Assembly: GCF_030272615.1 (NCBI RefSeq)
Contig: NC_081405.1
Span: forward strand, 474,454,008-474,518,007
Source of the DNA: Cryptomeria japonica
Lineage: Eukaryota > Streptophyta > Pinopsida > Cupressales > Cupressaceae
DNA: 64,000 bases
Direction of reading: 5' to 3'
Below the pieces are notes generated by a model, which searched no databases, was not told the DNA's origin, and saw only the letters and a program-made list of their open reading frames with translations. A program made the translations under genes and the position numbers. Position 1 is the first letter of the stretch, and each line of letters opens with the position of its first letter. Shown piece after piece: positions 24,413 through 37,231 of the stretch.

Positions 24413-25359
24413 GATGATAGATTTCTGATTTTTTATTTTCATTTGTGTATGAGCATCAAACTATCAATATTTTTGGATTTCAATTTGTAAAGATAATCTA
24501 ATATGAAATATGTAGTGTGAGTTTTGAACTCCTTTACTCTTTGATACAATGACATTCGACATTTGTGTATTTAAACTTGGAAGTTAATTTGTTCAAAAAT
24601 TTTACCACTGTTTTTGTTTTCAAATATCTATGTTATTATATTTTCTGAAAATTATTAAATTATATTAAAATAAAAAATGGCGGTCTCCAAGTACCCCCAA
24701 TCTCCCATTTTTAAAAATTTTCCGTACCCGTACTGATACCAATCTTCGAAGTTTCCAAGAACCCCCGTCTCCTGGTAACTTTGACTTTATCAAATTATAA
24801 AAATAAATAAATTCTTTTGCTTTAATTTAATATTAAAAACCATAATACAAAGATTTAATAAATAATTTTGCTACAGCTTTAAAAAAAAACTTCCATGCTG
24901 GACAATAATTTTCTGTCAAACAACAATTTCTAACTGAAAATACTTCAATGCCACACAGCTGCAAGCCTGCAAAAATACTACTAGAAACATGCAGCAAGGA
25001 GTTGCCTTCACTTCATGATGCCACCTTTTCAGAAATGAAATGTCAATATGCTCTCTCACCAAAGTTGTGATACGAAGGAAATGCAAAACCTTGAGCGAGC
25101 ACTTCCATGCCAATATCAGCGAGAAAGATATTTGCTGATTCAATGCCTTACGTGAATATCCCAAAATCCCACACCAAAGCGTGATTGCTTCCTCTCTGTC
25201 TTTCTGATCTGTCTCACACCTTTTATAAGTACTCAGTCACCTACAAGGGAAAACCCAGCCATATATCCAGCCAGTTCCTCAAAGCAATGCTCCACAATAT
25301 CATAGAATGATAGAAACCACTCCAGCACAAGAATAATCCACAGATCTATAGCTTGCCCT
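24413..25359. other. Unassigned spacer
   Basis: No gene was recognised. Near 24690-24775 lies a pyrimidine-rich stretch (AAGTACCCCCAATCTCCC and a near repeat AAGAACCCCCGTCTCC) that could belong to the hAT element end, but this is not demonstrated. Confidence 0.3.
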
Positions 25360-25592
25360 AATAACATATTATCATTATGTTCTTGAGCCAATGAATATAG
25401 AATGGCTTGAACAACCAGCCCATTTATTCAGGAATAAACAATCAACCACCTACAATCTGCATGAAACAACTTACACAATGTGCTAATGATAGCACAATAA
25501 CGACAAATATAAAACTAACATATATCCCATTATCTTAATATATGTCCTATAATGCTAATATTAATTTATATTAATCTAATAGTTTAGTGTTG
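25360..25592 (-). repeat. Partial short Copia LTR, minus strand
   Basis: About 170 bp match the LTR at 17741-18118 in the same orientation, including ATGTGCTAATGATAGCACAATAA (described from 25475) and the terminal AATATTAATTTATATTAATC. No coding sequence is attached on either side. It is a solo or truncated LTR of the same small family. Confidence 0.55.
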
Positions 25593-28340
25593 TTACTATG
25601 CTGGAATGCTGCTAAAATTTACTTTGATTGGACAACTTGTAAGTCTCTCCTCATAGGATTAATGTGGAAAGTATCTACATACTTGTTTCATTTAGTATCT
25701 ATGCTTTGTCTTAAGTTTGGATGCTAATTGATTTGTGGGCATATTTTCCTTACAGAATGTTGCTGGAAATGAGAAAAAATACTATAATTGGTGGCATGAA
25801 ACAGAGCTGAAACAAACAAAGAACCACAAAATAATTGACACAAATTTTAAGCTGGAAATTTTACTCTCGTAAAAATCACCTTGAAGTGATAAATGCTCTG
25901 CTTGCTCACCTTCCTTGGGCAAAAGTAGTTGCAAAGAAATCAGATAAAGCATATATACCATTCTCTCTGCTGTCACTCACTCAACTACTCCCTGCACCAA
26001 CAAATCTCATTTGTACAAGCAAATGAACTCTCTATCTATCTCCCTCAGTCTCCAATCTCTGTCCCTTGGAACTTAATTTCTTATAACTGTTGCAGATATC
26101 TTTTATTGGAAGCCCTTTCATGCATGAAGGACTTCCAAGTGTCAAGAAACATGAAAAATCAAATTCTTTGTCATTGCTTTGTTTTATGGTACAAAATGGG
26201 CAAAAATGTTGCAAGCATCAACATGAGCAAGATGAAATTGCCATGCCACTAACAAAATCACCATGACATAATAAAACTACCACGAAACAAACAAAACTTC
26301 CACAACACATTCCAAACCAAATTGCACCTCCCCTTGTTAGGAGGCTTTCCATCCCAAAAAAGTTTAATTTTTAGAAGAAGTGGAAAGGTTTCTCCCACTT
26401 CCTCCTTGAAATACCATCTTACTTGCCTTCGTGTCTTTCCTTCAATAGAGTCAATACAGATCTACCAAGACTCCTATGGTCCTCTTCTACTCTCTAACCA
26501 CCTTCTGCAACACCAGATCCACCTCCAACTCTCCTTGAGTAAAGGGTAGAAGCTCTTTCTTACACCTTCCTGCGCCACCTGTCAATCTAATCCCAACAAC
26601 AATGATTGGATTCGAGTGCAAATAAAAAATTCTTTTATAAGGTGTGGTTTACTTACCAATTTATCTCCATTCTGGACATTAGCTGATTCACAAACTAATG
26701 TGATTCTACCATGAAGTTTGTCAACTACAGAATTCTAACATACCAGCACCAGAAACAATATCTATGACTAAAAATAGAGGAAATTGCTTGAAAATAACTT
26801 CAAGCCAATTTGCAAGAGAGCTTTAAAAAGAGAACCAGAAGCACAAGAAAACTGAGAACACACCACAACACACAAGATGATGAATGTAACACTATGTTTT
26901 ACACTGGAGAAACCCTACAATGGGTGAAATCTCCATCAAGAGTGAATATGCAACTCCTTGATCACTATACACAGTCAATCACAAAGAGTAAATTGTCTCA
27001 AGAAACTACAAACTAGCTCATGACTTCTAAATCCATGCTACATGTCCACCAATGTCTGCAACTCTACAAAAGAAAACTGTTCTCTAGCCAACAAAGCCAA
27101 ATTCTCGCATTTCAAGCATCAAATTCCAAAAGTGCCAACCCAAGAGCATTGTCTTCCTTCAGTTTTATATTATTCATAATTCATTTTGGTGATTTACCAT
27201 CAAATAAACGCATGAACCCATTTATGACTGTTCTCCAACCCCAAAGCAAAATTTGATGAAAATGCCACTTTTCATCAGCCCATGGTTACATAATCACCTG
27301 GGCAAATATGAGATTGCCAGGGCTGTTACGAAATCCCCACCTGTTGAAAACTGGCAGATATGAAAATGCCATTGTGATGACAAAGCCACCTCCTGCCTGC
27401 AACTAATTGTTTCATCGCCAACTCCAAGATACAACATTTTTTCATTTGCTCCCCTATTTATCAACTTACCTAAGATGTTCCAGGCCACCCCAAAGCCATC
27501 TTCAGCACTGCAAATTGACTATTGGTTTTGAAACTACTCCAACAGAAAGGAAAATATGAGTCTTAGAGAGCTTCTGACTGAGTGACAACATTTGTTGCTT
27601 AGCAACTTTTCTCAATCCAATTTTCAGATCAGCAGCTGATATCATGATGATTGCAACCTTCACAAGAGAAGTGATATATCTATCTTCCGCCATTAAGCAA
27701 AGGAGCTCTTAACACAACAAAAGTTGTGTGCAACATACAAGGCATAAAGACATTTTCATTGCAAAGGTTTAGTAAAGAGGGTTGTGGTATCAATTTGCAA
27801 TTGTGGGCATGTTGTGCCATCCATTTGCAATCATAGGCATGTAAACCAAAGGGAAGAATTCTCCAAGGCCAGACAAACTATACAGTCTTCTATTTAACAA
27901 TGAAGCTTTTTGTTTATCTAAGAGCGATTAGCACCCAAGGTGATTGACACAAGACAATCAAAATTCAAGACTGCAGGACCCCAACTACAGATCACTCAAT
28001 GGAGGATCACCAAGATCCTTCAAGACATTAACCTCTATGGAGTGCTGAGAAATTCAATGGTTCCAAAGGTTAATTTGGTGGCGATTTGTGCCAACTAATC
28101 TAGAATACAAAACCTCAAGAAATGATCCAACCTTCTTCCGCATGAAACACGAGGATTTACAACATTTGTTTAACTACTGCAAGGTACTCCCGTTACTGCA
28201 ATATCTTAACAAGTTTGGGCTAAGGCAACAAAAGACAAAACAAGATGAGGACTAATATACCTATCTTTAGCGAAATCTGTGTAGAAAACACCGACCGAGA
28301 GATATCATCATGGAGGCAGCTATTTTTACTTATTTGTATT
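25593..28340. other. Long spacer with no recognised gene
   Basis: This 2.7-kb stretch holds many frames of 60-107 codons on both strands. None shows a conserved domain, consistent codon pattern or known motif. It reads like old, diverged repeat DNA. A host gene fragment cannot be excluded without a homology search. Confidence 0.35.
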
Positions 28341-28800
28341 GTTCCTTCTTTATGTATTTTATTTTTAGTGAAAGAGTTATTTTTACTATTATAATAAAAA
28401 TACTCGATCAAATTTGATAAATAAAATAGTACTTAAGTAAATAAAAATATAAATTAGTCAGTAATATTTTTAAATAATTATTATTTTAAAATTTAAATAA
28501 GAATTTTTGTCACATTATCTATTTTATATTTAATTGAAAAATTATTTTATTTTTCAATAATAAGACAAAAATCATAAAAAAATATTACATAAAAAAATTA
28601 CTTTAATTGTTACTTCATCAATTATTTTATCTTTTCATATAAATATCATTTTTAACATTAATCTAAAAAGAATTAGATCACAAATTATCAAAATAGATAT
28701 TTATATTTATATTTATATATTACTGAGATATTTATGTTAAAAGAAGAGTAATTTTATTTTTATTAATTATTATGTCAGCTCTTTAATAGTTTTGTTAAAT
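28341..28800. other. Extremely AT-rich island
   Basis: Almost all bases are A or T over about 460 bp, with repeated TATTTATATTTATATTTATA-like runs near 28700. No frame or repeat family was recognised. It differs sharply from both flanks. Confidence 0.6.
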
Positions 28801-29215
28801 AGTTTTTGTTAACACGCTCACATTTCACCCCTTGCTGCCATTGTAGTTATGCCTCTTGGCTTAATTATGCAGAAAGGCAACATTCTATATGCACTCCATC
28901 CCCTTTTTATACCACATTGATGCCAAAACATGCAACTATCTTCTCACTAATACTAAAGACATATAAACCAAACTACAAGTGGCAGAACATACTAATGCAC
29001 CCTAAGGAGGATGCATAACCATGTATCGCATGTACTCTGGTATAACTTATCCCCATCCAACACTGAGGCAATTTTGCACGCTGCAATGTCATGTCAAACA
29101 AGAAGGATGGATAAGATTGAATGAACGGAATAATTAGCTGCACAGAAAAAGGTGTGCATCACAACACTAAAGTTAAATTGGCAGATAGCCAATGGCAACA
29201 TAAGGCTTGTTGTGT
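28801..29215. other. Flank of the Copia insertion
   Basis: No gene was recognised. The five bases before the LTR are TGTGT; the five after the element at 40568 are GTTGT, so the target duplication is imperfect or eroded. Confidence 0.4.
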
Positions 29216-30286
29216 TGTTGGTATTATGGATGTGTTGCATTGGTTTTGTCATTGATGTCAACACTTATCAAGACTTATCTTTCTGGAGACCTTTGGTTAT
29301 GTTCACCGGCAAGTTCACTGACTTATGCACACTCACCGGTATTTGGTTCACCGGCAGGTTATATTGTTCACCGGCACTGAGGATGACTCGTTATCATCTA
29401 GAGATCACTTGGTTATGTCGAAGACATGGTTTGGACACTTGGTTTTGGTATTTTGGTTATTGGTATAATCGGGTTGACATATTTGTTGTTACCGACAAAT
29501 TGGCGTAGGTTATGGACCGGCATGCAATATCTATTCCAGATCAGCACGGCACGTTATGGAGATAACTTATTGATTGGATATTGTTGTAATTACATTGAGC
29601 CGACATGATGCATCGCATCTTGACTTACTTATAATCGATCTTATTGTAATATTCTTAATTAGCCGACCTACACATTTGGTCTTAGGTTTTGGTATATATG
29701 TAAGATCTCATTTGTGAGATGATGTAGTAGGTAGAAGAAAGATAACGGTATATGGTTATGGTATTGTAACATGGTATGTGCGAATATTGAAGATCATATG
29801 AGCAGACCATAGAGAAGAAGATTATCAGAGCTTAACCGGTACTAAATCCAGCATTGGAGATGCTACTTTGAGCAGTACATTATCATTGGATTTAATCATC
29901 CAATTGTAGTCAGTGTAACTCCTATTTTGTGATTGAGCAGTGAGCTCTAGGCGATTGGCCTTTATGCATGTGCAGACCCCATTTGTACACACATACTATC
30001 TGCAATAATATCATCTAATTGTGGGTAAGGTTTCCCACCATGGTTTTTCCCCTTACAGGATTTCCACGTACAAATCTTTGTGTTATGTGTTGTGCATGTT
30101 GTTTCTCTTTCTGTCTCATGCATTAAGTTTCACCGGTGTTGATATTTACTGTTAATATGTTAACCGGCATTAAGTTTGGTTTACCGGTATTATGTCTCAA
30201 GTTTGATTAAGTTTTATTTGGGTTGAAATTAATAGACAACTGATTCATGCCCCCCCCCCCCTCTCAATTGCCTCTGGGTCCTAACA
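29216..30286 (+). repeat. 5' LTR of the Copia element
   Basis: Starts TGTTGGTATTATGG and ends GGGTCCTAACA just before the primer binding site; the same start occurs at 34874 and the same end at 40567. A TATA-like GGTATATATGTAAG lies at 29691. The motif CCACCATGG...TTTCCACGTAC (30035-30070) is followed by CTTTGTGTTATGTG, shared with the other Copia LTRs here. A C run of about 12 lies near the end (30250-30261). Length is 1071 bp. Confidence 0.9.
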
Positions 30287-30288
30287 AT

Positions 30289-30300
30289 TGGTATCAAAGC
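30289..30300 (+). other. Primer binding site (initiator tRNA-Met)
   Basis: TGGTATCAAAGC follows the LTR after two bases. It matches the usual plant Copia site TGGTATCAGAGC except for one G-to-A change. In the family it pairs with the 3' end of initiator tRNA-Met to start minus-strand DNA synthesis. Confidence 0.85.
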
Positions 30301-30343
30301 CTAGTCCTCTTTTTGCAGAAGTTTAACAACTTGAGGAGATTCT

Positions 30344-33300
30344 ATGGCAACTAACTTTTTCAGGAAGGACAATCTGAATCTTGATGGAACTAACTATGGT
30401 ATATGGAAGATCAGAATGGAGACACATCTGAATTGCATTGGAAAAGACATATCGGATGTTACAAAGAATGGCTATGTTGGTCCTACACCGAATCAACCTA
30501 ATCCACCAACATTGGGTAAGGATCAAGAGAATGATTACAAAGCAACAGAAGCACTTTTGAGCGCCTTGTCAGATCAGCAAATCATGGGATTATTAGACCA
30601 ATCTACTGCTAAAGCTATTTGGAATAAATTGAAGACATTAAATGAAGGAGATACCACTGTCAAAATTGCAAAACTGGAATGCTTCTGGGTCAGGTATGAA
30701 AATCTGAAAATGGAAGAAGATGAAAGAATTTTTGCTTTTATGGAAAGGGTTAATGAAATTATTTTGGAAATACAATGTTGTGGAGGTTCCTTAAGTGAAG
30801 ATGAAATTGTTTCTAAAGTTTTGAGAGCATTGCCACCGGCATACAAAATGAAAGTAACTATCATTAATGAGTTGAGAACTATGCCTAATACATCAGTATC
30901 TAGAGATACCTTGGTTGGAAAACTTTCAGCATTTGAGCTTGAAGAATTAGGTCATGTTTCTACAATTAAGACAGATTTAGCCTTCAAAGTATCATCATGT
31001 GCATCATTATCATCATCATTTGACAAATCTGATTGGAAAGCACTTTATGCAAGAGAACTTGAAAATATCAGGAGGGAAAATGAAGAACTGGAAGAACTTG
31101 AAGCACTATTTGCAAGGAAAATGCCTAAAGGTCCTATTGGAAGTAAGTATGAAGGTAAAGCACCATTTAAATGTTTTAACTGCAATAAAGTTGGTCATAT
31201 GGCATCTAGATGTCCTGATAGACATGCAAGATTGAGAGAAGAAGCTAAAAGAATATATAAGCCTAACCTTGAATATCAGAGATACAGATTTAAGAAGAAT
31301 AGAGACAAATCATGTTATTATGCTAATGAAGGAGTTACTAATGATTCTGATGAAGAACCGACAAACAATGGATGGGCTTTTGTTGCAATAACAGAAGATC
31401 AACCGGCACCTACTGTTCCACCGGTAGAGCAGGCCCTGGCAACTAAAATTGAAGAAAAGGATGAATGGATTATAGATTCTGGATGTTCACATCATATGAC
31501 TGGTGATAAAAGTAAATTCTTATCTTTTTAGGAATACAATGGAGGTCTAGTAAGATTTGGAAATGACAAAGCTTGTTTGATCAGAGGAAAAGGCACTATG
31601 TCTTTTGATGGTAAGCACAATACTGACAACGTTTATTATGTTGAAGGTTTGAAGCATAATATTTTGAGTGTTGGTCAATTAGTTGAAAAAGGATTTCAGT
31701 TACAGTTCAAGAATGGTAAATGCAAAATCATGAATAGAACTGGTTTGGAGATTGCAACCAGTAATCAGACTAGAGGTAATATCTTTCATTTGAATAACAA
31801 TGAAAAGACATGCTTGATTGCACATATTGATGAAAGTTGGTTATGGCATACAATACTCTGTCATGTGAATTTTGATTCCATTGTAAAGATTAGTTCATCT
31901 AAGGTAGTAAGGGATTTACCTAAGATTGTAAAACTTCATAATCCGGTATGTAAAGAATGTCAAATGGGAAAGCAAGTTAGAACAACCTTTAATAGTATTT
32001 CTGAGAAAACCAATGATGTTCATGATTTAATTCATACTGACTTATGTGATCCGGCAAGAACAAGAAGTCTACAGGGAGATATATACTTTATGCTAATCAT
32101 TGATGATTATTCTAGAATGTGCTAGGTTACTTTTCTCAGGGAGAAATCAGAAGCTTTTGGGAAATTCAAATTATTCAAGGCACTTGTAGAAAATAAAACC
32201 AATAAGAAAATCAAATGTTTAAGATCAGATCAAGGAGGTGAATTTACATCTAAGGAGTTCAATACATTTTGTGAAGTGAATGGAATTAGAAGACAACTAT
32301 CAGCACCCCGGACACCTCAGCAAAATGGAGTTGTGGAAAGGAAGAACAGAACTATTCTGGATGCAACTAGAAGCATGATATCAGAAGCAAATTTACCTCA
32401 TGTGTATTGGAGAGAAACAGTGAATACAGCGGTTTACACTTTCAACAGAGTTCACATCAAAGGTGAAACCGGTAAGACACCCTATGAATTTTGGTTTGGT
32501 AATATTCCTGCTCTTAAGTACTTCAGAATATTTGGAAGTAAATGTTACATTAGGAGAGATGAGTATATTGGTAAATTTGATCCTAGAAGTGATGAAGGTA
32601 TATTTCTTGGTTATTCATCTAAGAGCAAAGCATATAGATGTTTTAATAAAAGATTGCAGAAAATCATTGAGAGTGCAAATGTGAATATAGATGAACACTT
32701 TAGAGGAAATTCAAGGTCTATGGATTTTGAACCAGTAGTTGAGATAATCACAAATGAACCTATACAGAGTGCACCGGTACAAAATGTTGATCCAGTCACA
32801 CCGACATCATCAGAGAATTCCACAGTGACTGAAGAACAGCAGCAAGTGAACACACTCAGGTATGTAAGACCGAATCACTCTGAAAGTCAGATAATTGGTA
32901 ATAAGTATCAAGGAGTTATGACAAGAGGAAGACTGGCAAATGAAGAGGTATGTTTAATTTCTCAAATTGAACCAGCATCTATTATTGAGGCATGTGAAGA
33001 TAAACATTGGATTAAAGCCATGGAAGATATATTAGAACAAATTGAAAAGAACAATACATGGACATTGGTTCCCTGGCCTAAAAACAAAAATGTTATTGGA
33101 ACTAAATGGGTATTCAGAAATAAACTTAATGAAGATGGTAAGGTAATTAGAAACAAAGCAAGATTAGTGTGTAAAGGCTATTCACAGAAAGAGGGAATTG
33201 ATTACAATGAAACCTTTGCACCGGTAGCTAGAATTGAGGCAGTCAGATTATTTCTTGCATTTACAACCCACAAGAACTACAAAGTATATCAAATGGATGT

Positions 33301-34500
33301 AAAATATGCATTTCTGAATGGTGATCTTAAAAAGGAAGTTTATATTGAACAACCTGATGGATTTTCATTGACAAATGATAAAGATATGGTTTGCAGATTA
33401 AGGAAAGCTTTATATGGATTAAAGCAAGCTCCTAGAGCTTGGTATGCTAGATTGGACAAATATCTTTTGAAGCTTGGTTACACTAGGTAATGCTGACAAC
33501 AACTTATATTTCAAAGTGACTAATGAAGACATCTTGGTTATTGTAAGTTTTTGTTGATGACATCATTTTTGGAGGAGATGGATAGTGTAAAGAATTTTCT
33601 AATAAGATGCAGGAAGAATTTGAAATGTCTATGATTGGAGAGATAAAATTCTTTTTAGGATTGCAGATTTCATGGACTGATAAAGGTATATTCATATGTC
33701 AAACAAAGTACTTGAAGGGACTACTGAAGAAATTTGGTATGGAAAACTCTAAACCGGTAAGTACTCCTATGACTACAACTGATAAATTGTCATTAAAGGA
33801 TGATTCAGCTCCTGTTAATCCGACAAGATACAGATCTATGATTGGAGGTTTACTGTATTTGACACAAACTAGACTTGATATAATGAATGCAGTGTGTATC
33901 GTTTCAAGATTTTAGAGTAATCCTAGAGAAAATCATAAATCAGCAGTGAAAAGGATTTTCCGGTATCTACAAGGCACAACAAATCTTGGTTTATGGTATC
34001 CTAAAGATGAAAATTTTGATTTATGTGCATACACCGATGCAAATTGGGCAGGAGATGTAGATGACAGAAAGAGCACCACCGGCGGGGCATTCTTTCTTGG
34101 TAGCAGATTGATTTCATGGTTGAGCAAGAAACAGAGTTGTACATCATTATCAACAAGAGAATCAAAATATGTTGCAGCAGCAACTAACTATACTCAAGTA
34201 TTATGGATTAAGCAAATGTTGAAGGACATAAAGGTAAAATGCAAAGAACCTATAATCATCTATTGTGATAATTCAGCAGCAATTGATATATCTAAGAATC
34301 TAGTATTTCACTCTAAAACTAAACAAGTTTCTATCAAATACAATTTTCTGAAAGAGAATGTTGAAGCAAAAGAAGTAAGATTGGTTTATGTGAATACTAA
34401 AGAGCAGATTGCAGATATCTTTACGAAGCCTTTGCCTAAGGAAACTTTTGAATATCTCAGAGAGCAGCTTGGGGTTATACCCTCACCGGTAGAGACCTAG
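30344..34500 (+). pseudogene. Copia gag-pol polyprotein, inactivated
   Basis: Gag opens MATNFFRKDNLNL and ends in a CCHC knuckle (CFNCNKVGHMASRC, residues about 277-290) that packages RNA. Protease follows with IIDSGCSHHMTG (Asp near residue 378). Integrase shows the H/C region (KECQMGKQ), then [15 protein letters not shown] and [11 protein letters not shown], the DDE residues. RT has [11 protein letters not shown] and FVDDIIFGG (33550); RNase H has YTDANWAGDVDDRKSTTGG and ADIFTKPLPK. In-frame TAG stops lie at 31529, 32123, 33583 and 33913; a one-base insertion near 33487 shifts the frame and creates a TAA at 33488. The MDVK tyrosine replaces the usual Thr. The protein would not be made whole. 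Confidence 0.92.
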
Positions 34501-34873
34501 ACAGTTGATGCTTGGCATCAAACCGGCAGAATTTACAGAGAAACCTTTTTCCAGCTTTGATGGAGGAGAGCTACTTCTCAGGGGGAGTAGTTGGAGTAGT
34601 TGGATATAACATTTGGTTATCGTAATTGGTTCTATGAACTGGTTGTATTTGGTATTTGTATTGCTTTGGCATTTGATGTCAAAGGGGGAGAGATATCTAT
34701 GGAAAACAAACATTATCCTTTGGGGAGAGATTATTCATTAGGGGAGAGATATATACTCTGCATTTATTTTCATATCTATTCTGGAGATTGTTGGTTTTTG
34801 GTTTTTGGCATTCTGTTTTGGCACTTAGATGTTTTTCCATCTTTGTGTTGCCATCAATGCCAAAGGGGAAGAT
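34501..34873 (+). other. Copia 3' spacer with two polypurine tracts
   Basis: This non-coding spacer between the pol stop and the 3' LTR holds CAAAGGGGGAGAGATATC at about 34680 and CCAAAGGGGAAGAT at 34860-34873, the latter next to the LTR. Both lie after a GATGTC or AATGCC phrase, as in the element at 2701-2994, so the doubled tract is a lineage trait. Confidence 0.7.
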
Positions 34874-35722
34874 TGTTGGTATTATGGATGTCTTGCATTG
34901 GTTTTGTCATTGATGTCAACACTTATCAACACTTATCCTTCTGGAGATCTTTGGTTATGTTCACCGGCAAGTTCAATGACTTATGCACACTCACAAATAT
35001 TTGGTTCACTGGCAGGTTATATTATTCACCGGCACTGAGGATGACTTGTTATCATCTGGAGATCACTTGGTTATGTCGAAGACATGGTTTGGACACTTGG
35101 TTTTGGTATTTTGGTTATTGGTCTAATCGGGTTGACATATTTGTTGTTACCAGCAAATTGGCCTAGGTTATGGACTGGCATGCAACATCTATTCCAGATC
35201 AGCACAGCACATTATGGAGATAACTTATTGATTGGATATTGTTGTAATTACATTGAGCCGACATGATGCATCACATCTTGACTTACTTGTAATTGATCTT
35301 ATTGTAATATTCTTAATTAGCCGACCTACACATTTGGTCTTAGGTTTTGGTATATATGTAGGATCTCATTTGTGAGATGATGTAGTAGGTAGAAGGAAGA
35401 TAACGGTATATGGTTATGGTATTGTAACATGGTATGTGCGAATATTGAAGATCATATGAGCAGACCATAGAGAAGGTGATTGTCAGAGCTTAACCAGTAC
35501 TAAATCCAGCATTGGAGATGCTACTTTGAGCAGTACATTATCATTGGATTTAATCATCCAATTGTACTCAGTGTGACTCCTGTTTTGTGATTGAGCAGTG
35601 AGCTCTAGGCGGTTGGCCTTTCTGCATGTCCAGACCCCATTTGTACACACATACTATCTGCAGTAGTATCATCTGATTGTGGGTAAGGTTTCCCACCATG
35701 GTTTTTCCCCTTACTGGGTTTC
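34874..35722 (+). repeat. 3' LTR of the Copia element, left part
   Basis: Begins TGTTGGTATTATGG and follows the 5' LTR closely, including the TATA box near 35348 and CCACCATGGTTTTTCCCC at 35694. It stops at GGGTTTC (35722), where the minus-strand long LTR has inserted, and continues at 40347. Confidence 0.9.
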
Positions 35723-36551
35723 TATTGATGTGTCTTTTGTACACGACCAAACACATAATAAAATACCTAAAGGTACCTTATCCTCTCTTGAACAAAGTTT
35801 CCCGACTGCTGAAGATCTCGCCGAAAGATCAATCGGAGTAACTCCAAGGTTCTGATATGTAGGTTCTCTACGTGTGGATAAGCTTTTTGCGGTACGATGT
35901 GATTTTGATGGAATCACAAGGGGATTTACTTTCGATGACCTGAACGTCTGATTTGCTTTGGATATTACTGGAACGTGGAATTTCACCAGCCCTTGATTTT
36001 GAAAAAAGGAAAAAAGATAAGGGTTGGAACGGGATCTATTTCTAACACTAAGAAAGTAAGAGTAATGAATGACCTTTGATGAAATTCTAACTAAGTCTTG
36101 CTTTGACATCCTAGGATCATCTCCACAAGATTAGTGCAATCTTCTGAGGAAAGCTTTATAATGTTTAGATCACCGCTACAAGCATGGACACCGTCAACTT
36201 GATGCATATCAATGAAGCGATAATTGAAGTTAAGCTTAAGCTAAATGACTCCAGTTGACTACGCAAGGCAAGTCTGCAATCAACAAACCGCTAGTAGTAT
36301 GGATATACAAATTTCACTGTTGATCATACAAATTTCTTCCATTCACCTAATAACATGAAATCAAATTTGAGAAGTATAGAGACCATGTAAATTGTTGAAT
36401 CGACCCATAGAATTCACCATTTCTTCAATGAAGTTTACAAGTCTTTTGCAACAATATCTTGGCAACAATCTTTGCCTTCTCTTTCTACTCTACTCTAACT
36501 ATTTCCTACTCTCTGACTATTCACTATTAACCTTTACAAATGAGGAGCCAA

Positions 36552-36644
36552 GGCTTTATATAGAGAACCCTTTACAAACAAACAGCTCTAATTGACTTAG
36601 AACCAATGGCTAGGATTACAAGATAGAAACCCTAATTAGGGTTT
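36552..36644 (-). promoter_or_regulatory. Telo-box palindrome and TATA box of the solo long LTR
   Basis: AAACCCTAATTAGGGTTT, a perfect 18-bp palindrome of two telo-boxes, lies at 36627-36644. About 81 bp downstream on the minus strand is CTATATAAAGCC (36552-36563), a good TATA box. The same pair at the same distance is found in the other long LTRs. Confidence 0.65.
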
Positions 36645-37231
36645 GTTACAACAAACTTCCTTAGCCAATGAGAAAATTATATTCCAGGAGCGAGGACCAA
36701 TAGGAAGCAGGGGTAGGTACACCGAAGTTTGTGCCGCCTTCAATAAATTAGGTACATTGAATCTGGTCATGCTGAGGTGGACCAATCCAACCAGAGGAAT
36801 GATGACTGGATGCCACCTTGTCTAGCGCTTGTGACTTGGTTGATCCTTCTTTGTCTCTAAAATGATGTACTTCCTTTGCTTGATGAGGCTTCCTTATTGT
36901 CAAGTCTTCCTTCTCCAGTAGCATATCTCGCCCTGAAGTGCTGGCAAAGCCTTTCTTTGTCATCATGTGGTTCCTTAGTGTGGCGAAGTGAAGGTTTTGG
37001 CAACTTCTTGAATACCTGTAGTTTCCAACGTTTCAAAACACCTTGAGTCCATCTTTGTGCTTTTGGAATGTCCTTGATGAGGATGGACTGGAATAGGTCG
37101 TCCTTGTCCAGGCTTGATCTTCTTTTATCTGCGAAATAAACCAAAGGATGATTAAGCACATATGACATATTCATTTCAACATAGCATTTTCCACCTTAAA
37201 TCATTAATGAGAAGACATCAAAATGGAATTT

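Noticed and set aside
25593..28340. Possible host gene exons in the frames of 60-107 codons
   Set aside because: No recognisable domain, no consistent splice pattern and no codon signal by eye; left unassigned.
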